Shown here: in pieces, positions 25,657 to 32,239 of the stretch | How positions within the stretch are numbered: position 1 is the stretch's first letter | How the letters are laid out: each line of letters begins with the position of its first letter | Assembly: GCA_031257555.1 (NCBI GenBank) | Contig: JAIROK010000023.1 | Location: 1-32,239, forward strand | Reading direction: 5' to 3' | From: Campylobacteraceae bacterium | Lineage (GTDB): Bacteria; Campylobacterota; Campylobacteria; Campylobacterales; Campylobacteraceae | Length of the DNA stretch: 32,239 nt | The notes under the pieces: generated by a model | Database searches by the model: none | The model's input: the letters and a program-made list of their open reading frames with translations, nothing else | What the model was told of the DNA's origin: nothing | Position numbers and translations under genes: made by a program

Positions 25657-26987
25657 TTTATAATTTTACGCGATTTGATGATTTTGTCAAATAAAAACAT
25701 TTCCACAAAAAATATGATAAATTCCGATGCGGGCATGGCAAGCCAAACGCCGTAAACTCCGACATAAGAGGGCAAAAGTAAAATCATCGGCACGATAAGC
25801 CCGAAAGTTCTTATAAATGCGATGAGAGTAGAGATTTTGCCTTTTGAAAAAGAGGTAAAAAGGACTGATATCAGGATATTTGCACCGCTTAAGAGATATT
25901 TGAAGGCGAAAATTATAAAGCCTGTGAGCGCGATGTCGTATAAAGCGGTGTTGTCTTGACTAAAGATTTTTACTATATCAAACGAAAAGGACAGCATCAT
26001 AAAAACAGTCAAAAGCGATAAAACGGCTATCGTGATAAAACCTTTTTTTAAGATATGCTCTATTTTTCGCCGCTCTTTGGCTCCAAAATTAAAACTTATA
26101 ATCGGCGCGATGCCGACACAGTAGCCAAGAAAAAGAGAGTTAAAGAGATACTCCGTGTAGGCTATGATTGTAACTGCCGCTACTCCAAGTTCACCCAAAA
26201 GCCTTAACATGGCGTGGTTTAGCAAAAATGCTATGACGCCTGTGGCTAAAAAATTTACCAATGCCGACGAGCCGTTTATACTGCTTTGTGCGATGATTTT
26301 AAAATTCCATTTTGGAAGTGTGAAACTAAGTGTTCTTTTGGGGTTGGAAAAAAATGCAATTCCTATAACGGTTGGGATAGCACTGCTTATTACAGTCGCA
26401 TACGCCGCTCCCTCTATCCCCATGCCAAACCATGCTATAAATATATAATCTAATATTATATTAGTAAACCCTGCGCTCAAAACCGCAATCAAGCCCATTT
26501 TAGGCTCTCCTGCTACGATAAAGAAGCTTTGAAACAAAAATTGCCCCATGAACACCAAGAGTCCGAACAGTATAATTTGAAAGTAGCTTTTTGCATAAGG
26601 CATCAAAATCTCTGTCGCCCCAAGCCACTCCAATATCTCGTCCATGAATACAAACCCTATCAATATATCAATGAGCGATATAACTAAAAGCACGATAGTT
26701 ATCACCGAAAAATCACTGTTAGCCTCTTTGTGTCTTTTTTCACCCATTTTTTTGGCTATGATAGCGCTGCCTCCAACGCCAAACATCGTGCCCGTTCCCA
26801 TGAAAAACAAGATGGCAGGCATAACAATATTTATCGACGCGAAAGCATCTATATTGACAAGGCGGGCTACAAAGATACCATCTACTATTGAATACAAAGA
26901 CTCAAAGAGCATCATTATCATTGTGGGTAGTGCAAACAAAAATAGTGTTTTGGCATTAAAATTTTTTGCTAAATTATTTTCAGTCAT
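25647..26987 (-). CDS. MATE-family multidrug/Na+ efflux transporter
   Basis: This 446-residue membrane protein with about twelve hydrophobic segments in two related halves belongs to the MATE (MatE) family. These exporters use Na+ or H+ gradients to expel cationic compounds. Typical parts are the N-terminal FALPTMIMMLFESLYSIVDGIFVAR and the matching second-half LGYCVGIAPIISFNFGAKERRKIEHILK. The ATG at 26987 lacks a strong ribosome site. It appears to be a single-gene unit reading toward lysE, with a 10-base convergent overlap of the coding ends. The substrate is unknown. Confidence 0.92.
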   Translation of the reverse strand: MTENNLAKNFNAKTLFLFALPTMIMMLFESLYSIVDGIFVARLVNIDAFASINIVMPAILFFMGTGTMFGVGGSAIIAKKMGEKRHKEANSDFSVITIVLLVISLIDILIGFVFMDEILEWLGATEILMPYAKSYFQIILFGLLVFMGQFLFQSFFIVAGEPKMGLIAVLSAGFTNIILDYIFIAWFGMGIEGAAYATVISSAIPTVIGIAFFSNPKRTLSFTLPKWNFKIIAQSSINGSSALVNFLATGVIAFLLNHAMLRLLGELGVAAVTIIAYTEYLFNSLFLGYCVGIAPIISFNFGAKERRKIEHILKKGFITIAVLSLLTVFMMLSFSFDIVKIFSQDNTALYDIALTGFIIFAFKYLLSGANILISVLFTSFSKGKISTLIAFIRTFGLIVPMILLLPSYVGVYGVWLAMPASEFIIFFVEMFLFDKIIKSRKIINQA

Positions 26988-27089
26988 GTTGGTACTTTAT
27001 TGATTATATATAGATATTGTAGCGCAAAACAGCAGAGATAAAAATAAAAAAGTTAGGATAAAACGTCTGTTCGTGTTAAATTAAACGAG

Positions 27090-27166
27090 TGGTGCGCTCG
27101 AAGAGATTCGAACTCATGACCTTCTGAACCGCAATCAGATGCTCTATCCAGCTGAGCTACGAGCGC
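27090..27166 (-). tRNA. tRNA-Arg (GCG)
   Basis: A 77-nt cloverleaf with the CCA end encoded. The acceptor GCGCTCG pairs with CGAGCGC, the anticodon stem TCTGA/TCAGA encloses loop TTGCGGT, giving anticodon GCG (reads CGC), and the T arm contains GTTCGAATC-like sequence. It stands alone on the strand opposite to the other tRNAs. Confidence 0.93.
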
Positions 27167-27553
27167 ACAAATTTTAAGGGTGGTATTATAACGGCTATTT
27201 CCTTAAAATTACGATATTTTGAAAATAATCCACATGTATATTTGTCAAATCTTTCATATCTTTTATATTATTCACAAGCTGTAAAATTGTCGTATCGTTA
27301 TCTCTTTTGGTGTTCAATAATAATGGAATATAAAAATTTTTTTATCGTTTTATAATTTTTTGTCTCATTGTGAAGCATACATTTAAGTAGATAATATAAA
27401 AATGCGTATATATTAATAAAAACAGTGTATAAGTCTTGACAAAAGCAGGCGTTTTGTGTAAACTTTCAACCTTGTTTTTATTTGTGAATATTTAAAAACC
27501 TTGACTGTTTTTAGGTTTTTGCAGACAAAATCAAGACTATAATAGTGTTTTAA
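27167..27553. other. Intergenic region with the tRNA-cluster promoter
   Basis: No protein gene is supported in these 387 bases between tRNA-Arg(GCG) and tRNA-Pro. The 3' end carries the promoter of the plus-strand tRNA cluster; the rest is AT-rich without obvious repeats. Confidence 0.5.
27538..27543 (+). promoter_or_regulatory. -10 element of the tRNA cluster
   Basis: A perfect TATAAT lies 10 bases before the first base of tRNA-Pro. A TTGACT at 27501-27506 is too far away (31 bases) to be its -35 partner. Confidence 0.6.
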
Positions 27554-27630
<77 letters not shown>

Positions 27631-27641
27631 TTTTTTAGCAT

Positions 27642-27719
27642 GGTGAGTTTAGCTCAGTCGGTTAGAGCATCAGATTGTGGTCCTGAGGGTCGTGGGTTCG
27701 ATTCCCATAACTCACCCCA
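27642..27719 (+). tRNA. tRNA-His (GTG)
   Basis: 78 nt counting the extra 5' G (position -1) that is typical of tRNA-His and faces C73. Acceptor GTGAGTT/AACTCAC; loop TTGTGGT gives GTG; the CCA is encoded. Confidence 0.95.
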
Positions 27720-27728
27720 TTTGAGTAT

Positions 27729-27805
27729 GCGCTCGTAGCTCAATTGGATAGAGCAACAGACTTCGGATCTGTGGGTTGTAGGTTCGACTCCTATCGAGCG
27801 TACCA
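27729..27805 (+). tRNA. tRNA-Arg (TCG)
   Basis: 77 nt with encoded CCA. Acceptor GCGCTCG/CGAGCGT (first pair G-T); anticodon stem ACAGA/TCTGT with loop CTTCGGA gives TCG. Its acceptor 5' strand is identical to that of tRNA-Arg(GCG) at 27090-27166. Confidence 0.95.
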
Positions 27806-27881
27806 TCAGAGAAGCTCCAATTTTTTGGCTTATCTGAAGTAAAAAGTTGCATGACAGATTTTGTCAGGCATAATTTAATAT

Positions 27882-27958
27882 GCGCTCATAGCTCAGCTGG
27901 ATAGAGCAACGGCCTTCTAAGCCGTAGGTCAGAGGTTCGAATCCTCTTGGGCGTACCA
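27882..27958 (+). tRNA. tRNA-Arg (TCT)
   Basis: 77 nt with encoded CCA. Anticodon stem ACGGC/GCCGT with loop CTTCTAA gives TCT (reads AGA/AGG). Acceptor GCGCTCA/TGGGCGT includes G-T pairs. Confidence 0.95.
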
Positions 27959-28062
27959 TTTATCGGCAAAGTTATCTTTGCGAATATAAACCCCGTGTAG
28001 CAGGGTGAATGTTTTTGACATTTACGTAAAAGCGCTTGCTAAATTGGGCAGAGTTTGAATTT

Positions 28063-28068
28063 TATACT
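28063..28068 (+). promoter_or_regulatory. Possible -10 element before tRNA-Leu
   Basis: TATACT lies 29 bases before tRNA-Leu, in a gap of 139 bases after tRNA-Arg(TCT). The wider gap suggests that tRNA-Leu may have its own promoter. Confidence 0.35.
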
Positions 28069-28097
28069 ATAAGCGTAAGTCTTATAACGTTTTTTGT

Positions 28098-28182
28098 GCG
28101 GATGTGGTGAAATTGGTAGACACACCAGACTTAGGATCTGGCGCCGCGAGGCATGGGAGTTCGAGTCTCTTCATCCGCACCA
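28098..28182 (+). tRNA. tRNA-Leu (TAG)
   Basis: 85-nt class II tRNA with a long variable arm and encoded CCA. Acceptor GCGGATG/CATCCGC; anticodon stem CCAGA/TCTGG with loop CTTAGGA gives TAG. A run of broken genes begins about 190 bases downstream. Confidence 0.95.
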
Positions 28183-28374
28183 TCTAAATTATTCACCAAA
28201 ACATAATAACATGCACATCAATAAGCATATCAAATCAAAATTATCATTAAAAATTAAAATAGACAATTTTCACGCTTTTTAAGCCAAGTTTGTTTTAATC
28301 ATGCCGGAACACTTAGGGCTATTGGAGTAAGCAATCCATCAGAGTGTGTTATAACTATTAATTTGAAGGTTTTT

Positions 28375-29715
28375 ATGCTAAAAATTTCAAATTTATCTTT
28401 CTTATATTTATCGCAGATTATTTTTGAAAACATCAATCTTTCTATAGATGAAGGAATGAGGGTTGCGCTGATCGGAGATAATGGGAGCGGAAAAACTACA
28501 TTATTAAATCTAATCGCAGGAGAACTGAACCTGAGAGCGGCAATGTTTTTGTATCGGGAAATGTTGCTTATTTGAAGCAGGATAATTATGAATTGTTTCC
28601 GAAACTTTCGGGCGGACAAAGGACGCAGGAGGCGTTGGAGCGTGTATTTTGTGCAGAGGTAAATTCAAATATTTTGCTGCTTGACAAACCTACAAATAAT
28701 CTTGACCGGTAAGCCGTCTCTTGACTTGAGAGATTCTTGCTTTGTTTTAGCGGAGTGGTTTTTTCGCCAGTCACGATAGAGCATTTATCGATAAAATCGC
28801 AACGCATATTGTCATAATAAAGACAAAAAACTTATTTTGTATGCGGGGAATTATTCGACATTTCTTTTGCGAAAAAAGCAGACTCATGACGAGCAAACTG
28901 CGCGCTACAAAAAAGCAGAAAATGAAAAACGAAAGCTAACTTCAATGCTAAAAGCTACAAAAGATGTCAGCCATAAAGCAGATAATTCGCGTTTTGATAA
29001 AAAGGCTTCGGGGCGTTTTAAGGGGGTGTTCAACACCTATAAAATGCGGCGCAAGCAAATGTCGGCAGGCAGATTGGTGCTATAAATACGGAAATTTCAC
29101 GAATAGAAAAAATCAAAAAACCAAGAGAAAAGAAGATTTATCAAGCAATGATTGGTTTGGCCGGGGCAAACCATAAAAGGCTGCTTTATGTCGAAGAACT
29201 TTTGAAACAGTTTGGAGAATTGAGCGTTTTTTCAAGGGTTGGCTTTGATGTTTTTGCGAAAGAACGAATCCATCTTTTGGGAAAAAATGGGTCTGGAAAG
29301 TCGACACTGCTAAGGATTATTGCCGGAGAACTTAAAGCTGATGCCGGGATAGTAAAAATCGGGTATTTATCGCAGGATTTGAATAATCTTGATTTTGAAA
29401 AAACGGCACTGGATAATTTGCTTGATGGATTTTCGGACAAAACAACCGTGATAACGCGAGCAACGACGATGGATTTAAATAAGCCTATTGAAAAGTTATC
29501 GCGTGGGCAGCAGACAAAAGTGAGTTTTTTTAAAGCTTTTGCTCGGAAGTTATGACTTGTTGATCCTTGATGAGCCGACAAATCACATTGATATCAGGGC
29601 AAAAGATAACGTCGAAACGGCACTTGAAGGATATGAGGGGGCGATTTTGATTGCGAGTCATGATAGATATTTTGTCGAAAAACTAAAAATCGATCGTGTT
29701 GTTGAACTTTCTTAG
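28375..29715 (+). pseudogene. ABC-F ATPase pseudogene (multiple frameshifts)
   Basis: A broken two-domain ABC-F protein, a soluble family that acts on ribosomes and includes antibiotic-resistance members. The ATG at 28375 has GAAGG upstream. First domain: Walker A GDNGSGKTT, then a frame change near 28540, then LSGGQRTQEAL and ILLLDKPTNNLD, where K replaces the catalytic E, and a stop at about 28710. The remains of FASHDRAFIDKI are frame-shifted (about 28765-28800). Linker: a charged helical stretch 28837-29085. Second domain: GKNGSGKST (about 29283), LSRGQQTKVSFFKAF, a frameshift near 29553, then LLILDEPTNHIDI, SHDRYFVEKL and the stop at 29713-29715. At least four breaks are seen, and parts of the first domain look deleted, so no working protein is expected. 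Confidence 0.85.
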
Positions 29716-30186
29716 GCATTTTATGGCTGAAAGGCTTTGCAAAATCTATTTTAAACTCTACTGCTTTTAGTTTGATTTGTACAAGATGGGATTTTATTTT
29801 TTCTGATTAGTAACTTTTAGAATTTTAAACAATTTACAGTACTCTTTTGTGCTCTCTAATAATTTGGCTTTTTGTACATAAGAGATCTAATCATAGATGC
29901 TACAAGAAACATTAAATAAAACTGATAATAGACAAACATTATAAAAAGCCTGCAAATATCACCCTTACAAGTGATAGCCGACGAAGGGGTCAATGTCAGT
30001 TTGGTGTTGGTTTCATTTTTTTGTTGTGTTTTCTCTCTCATTACTATGAAAGTAGTTCAAAATTAACTAAAAATTGTAAAAGTGAAAAAAATTGAAATTT
30101 TATAATCTTGAATTGAAATAGCAAAAATCAAATCAGCAATGTAAAACAGTTGATATGACTGTTCTTAATCGGCGATCTACTTTAAT
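29716..30186. other. Intergenic stretch between two pseudogenes
   Basis: No gene is supported. A 61-codon frame on the minus strand (29856-30041), with a hydrophobic middle, lacks a ribosome site and any recognisable domain. The rest is AT-rich. Confidence 0.4.
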
Positions 30187-30777
30187 ATGTGTCTTTTCAT
30201 ATCTTTAAGTGTTCTTTTTCTGTTTGTTCTAATGGTAGTTTTTGCGCAAAGGAGTATACCTTCAGCGTTGATGCGTTTTATGATAGCAACACGAAAACCA
30301 TGCGAGATGCCTGGGGCAAACCGCTGACGGGTTTGGTCAAAAGTTATTACAAGAGCGGGAAAATATGGAGAGAAACGCCTTATAAGAATGGTGAGCAAGA
30401 AGGGCTTAAGAAGTGGCATTATGAGAGCGGGGGAATAAAGTCAGAAGCGTATTATAAGAACGGCTTAAAGGAATATACTTATGACGTTGACGCGTTTTAT
30501 GACGATGATACGGAAACCATGCGGGATTCTAGGAATCAACCGCTGACGGGTTTGGTCAAAAGTTATTACGAGAACGGGAAAATAAAGCGTTAATAAGAAT
30601 GGCAAGGTAGATGGGCTTGTGAAATCCTATCTTCAAAATGGTGCCGCCGTGGAGTTTCAATATAAAAATGACAGGGCTGTAAGCTGTGTTTGCACAGGTG
30701 TAATTAGGAAGAGAACCCCACTCACAGGTCCTGAAATAATCTATTGGAATAACGGAGAACGCATTACCTGCGAATAA
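30187..30777 (+). pseudogene. YwqK/MORN-2-type repeat protein, frameshifted
   Basis: This is a remnant of an exported repeat protein of the kind annotated as YwqK-family antitoxin. A signal-peptide-like start MCLFISLSVLFLFVLMVVFA begins at 30187, but the frame changes near 30245-30250 before the repeat part (KEYTFSVDAFYD...). Repeats follow: LTGLVKSYYKSGKI, YKNGEQEGLKKWHYESGGI, then a second LTGLVKSYYENGKI. A stop at 30591-30593 and a frame change interrupt the next repeat, which continues as NGKVDGLVKSYLQNG to ITCE and a stop at 30775-30777. Two copies of a 219-base unit begin at about 30273 and 30492. No partner toxin is seen. Two breaks make a working protein unlikely unless they are sequencing errors. 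Confidence 0.72.
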
Positions 30778-30833
30778 GTTGTAAATGGTGTTGACTTAGT
30801 CGCTTTAATATTGACGATAAGATAGTTGTTATG

Positions 30834-31158
30834 CTATATTTTATTTAGTGTGTTGGAGTATTGCTTTTTGGCGGTTAAAGCCGATATAGTTTTATCTGCT
30901 GATAGAAGCAGGCGATAAACGCTTTCATTTAGCGGTATGTTATTGCCGTAGTTTTGCTTTGACAATAAAAATCGCTTAATTTTTGCAGTTTCCAAATCTT
31001 TATATTGATGGCTCTTTTGTAGATTTTCTCATCGCTTCATCCAAATATCAAATCGTAAGCTTTGCAGTCAAATTTTTTACTCTCTTTTTTATGTCCAATA
31101 ATTTAATGTATTTTGCCGCTTCAAACACATAAAATTTACCGTCTTTTTTAAGTATCAT
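30834..31158 (-). pseudogene. YiiX-like NlpC/P60-type hydrolase remnant
   Basis: Read on the minus strand, fragments of a YiiX/YebB-like papain-fold hydrolase can be recognised in three frames. They are LKKDGKFYVFEAAKYIKLLD (from the ATG at 31158), KAYDLIFG-stop-SDEKIY (near 31055-31000), and LSKQNYGNNIPLNESVYRL (near 30955-30895), ending at a stop at 30834-30836. The family motif around the catalytic Cys (WSDEKIYCSEL) is broken: the Trp codon is now TGA and the CSEL part is missing. The N-terminus with the catalytic His region is also absent. Its ATG overlaps the miaA stop (ATGA), suggesting it was once, or by deletion became, joined to that gene. Confidence 0.6.
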
Positions 31159-32048
31159 TGTGCCAAAAGATGTCTCATTATCGTATTTTCCATCTCATCA
31201 AGCGGTTTTTTGACGATAGGCTGGGTAAACTGGGTTTTATTGAAAGTTCTTTGTCTTTTTGCTAGCTTGGAAGTGTTTATGATAATTTTTTCCTCCATCT
31301 GCTCAAGAGAGTAGAGTCCGTCAAAATAGTCTATGACCTCTTTGATGCCTATCGCTTTCATGCAGTTTGGCTCTCTTGTGTATTTTTTCTCAAGCCTTGC
31401 CGCTTCGTCCACTAAGCCCTCTTTTATCATCTTTTTTGTGCGCAGGATTATTCTTTGCTGCAAGATATCTTTATCGGTGTCTATCTCAAAAATCGGCAAA
31501 TCTTTAATGAGCGGCTCTTTTTTTGTCTGCCGTAAAAAATCGCTTGGGATTTTACCCGTTTCAAAATAGACTTCATACCACTTTTCTATGCGATATCTGT
31601 CGTTAGCTTCTATGTTCATTGACGGGTCTGTTTGCGTTATATACTCATATGCTTCTTTTATATCTCTTAACACTCTTGTAATCTTTTTTTGATTTTCTAC
31701 GCTCACAAGAGGTTTATCGCTAAGACCGGAAAGCATTGCTTTTAGATAAAAACTTGTTCCGCCTACGATAATAAGAGGAACATTTTTAAGCCGCGCCTCT
31801 TCTTTGGCAATCCTGTACAAATCAAAAAAGATAGTTACGTTAAAGCTCTCGTTTGGCGCTATCACATCTATGCCGAAATGTTTTATGTCGTTCATTTGTT
31901 CGTGTGTGAGCTTTGCGGACGCTATATCTATCTCCTTGTAAACGCAAAGAGAGTCAAGGGAGAGTATTATGGAGTTTGTTTGCTTGGCTATACTTAGGGC
32001 TAAATCGCTTTTACCCGAAGCTGTTGTCCCAATAATGGCAATTTGCAC
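31155..32048 (-). CDS. miaA: tRNA dimethylallyltransferase MiaA
   Basis: This 297-residue enzyme transfers a dimethylallyl group to A37 of tRNAs reading codons that start with U. The P-loop GTTASGKSD is at 7-15, followed by SLDSLCVYKEIDIASAKLT, the counterpart of the DSxQVYrxmdIgtAKp substrate motif, and GGTSFYLKAMLSG. KAIGIKEVIDYFDG and a C-terminal TSKLAKRQRTFNKTQF segment are also family marks. The start is GTG at 32048, supported by AGGAG six bases upstream; no ATG is near. Length is close to normal (about 300). It lies between tRNA-Glu upstream and a pseudogene overlapping its stop. Confidence 0.95.
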   Translation of the reverse strand: MQIAIIGTTASGKSDLALSIAKQTNSIILSLDSLCVYKEIDIASAKLTHEQMNDIKHFGIDVIAPNESFNVTIFFDLYRIAKEEARLKNVPLIIVGGTSFYLKAMLSGLSDKPLVSVENQKKITRVLRDIKEAYEYITQTDPSMNIEANDRYRIEKWYEVYFETGKIPSDFLRQTKKEPLIKDLPIFEIDTDKDILQQRIILRTKKMIKEGLVDEAARLEKKYTREPNCMKAIGIKEVIDYFDGLYSLEQMEEKIIINTSKLAKRQRTFNKTQFTQPIVKKPLDEMENTIMRHLLAQ

Positions 32049-32123
32049 GTTTTCTCCTAATCATTTTTGAAAACTTAATTATATCGATATTTTTTATCCA
32101 AAATGCGAAGTGAAAATAAAAAG

Positions 32124-32198
32124 TGGTGACCCATACGAGATTCGAACTCGTGTTACCGCCGTGAAAGGGCGATGTCCTAACCGTTAGACGAATGGGCC
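32124..32198 (-). tRNA. tRNA-Glu (TTC)
   Basis: 75 nt with encoded CCA on the minus strand. Acceptor GGCCCAT pairs with ATGGGTC (one wobble), anticodon stem TCGCC/GGCGG (outer T-G pair) with loop CTTTCAC gives TTC. It lies 75 bases upstream of the miaA start. Confidence 0.95.
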
Positions 32199-32239
32199 AA
32201 GCAGAGTAAAATCGTTAAGATTTCACGAAATATTGAAAA

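Noticed and set aside
28094-28282. A 62-codon plus-strand frame reading MCGCGEIGRHTRLRIWRREAW
   Set aside because: It is the tRNA-Leu gene read as protein and has no ribosome site.
29856-30041. A 61-codon minus-strand frame with a hydrophobic segment
   Set aside because: No ribosome site, no recognised family, and it lies between two pseudogenes. A small membrane protein cannot be excluded but is not supported.

Overview
The window looks like a low-GC chromosome segment from a member of the Campylobacterota, most likely Campylobacterales. The clues are the gene block argF / UPF0763 / hemN / two-[4Fe-4S] Fe-S protein, which I recall as conserved in Campylobacter and relatives, a fused gamma-beta urease subunit of the Helicobacter type, and AT-rich coding with short -10-type promoters. 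The genus cannot be settled from the sequence alone.

Layout. (1) 1-3975, plus strand: the 3' part of argF, a UPF0763 protein, anaerobic coproporphyrinogen oxidase hemN and a GlcF/GlpC-like Fe-S protein, tightly packed. (2) 4184-4870, minus: an orphan response regulator with a TTG start, followed by about 1.2 kb of very AT-rich DNA without a convincing gene. (3) 6051-17889, minus: one long colinear urea module. In transcription order it is urtA, a 1.57-kb repeat-filled gap, urtB, urtC, urtD, urtE, ureD(H), fused ureAB, ureC, ureE, ureF and ureG. Together these form a high-affinity urea ABC importer, a nickel urease and its assembly factors. (4) 18484-20854, plus: a CadC/SmtB-type repressor and a Zn/Cd/Pb P-type ATPase, each preceded by an ArsR-type palindrome. 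(5) 20976-25656: ftsI (minus) diverges from ftsW-murG (plus), a septal peptidoglycan block, followed by a LysE/RhtB exporter that overlaps murG. A MATE exporter (minus) converges on it. (6) 27090-28182: tRNA-Arg(GCG) on the minus strand, then tRNA-Pro, -His, -Arg(TCG), -Arg(TCT) and -Leu(TAG) on the plus strand. (7) 28375-31158: three broken genes in a row, an ABC-F ATPase, a YwqK/MORN-type repeat protein and a YiiX-like hydrolase. (8) miaA and tRNA-Glu(TTC), both on the minus strand.

Functionally, the urt and ure genes would bring urea in and hydrolyse it to ammonia and CO2. The cad pair protects against soft and borderline divalent metals. ftsI, ftsW and murG act together in cell-wall synthesis. 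The least ordinary parts are the urtA-urtB gap, with about five diverged units, a 44-bp exact repeat and recurring FNR-like palindromes, and the decaying stretch between tRNA-Leu and miaA. I see no CRISPR array, rRNA, insertion sequence or intact phage gene.
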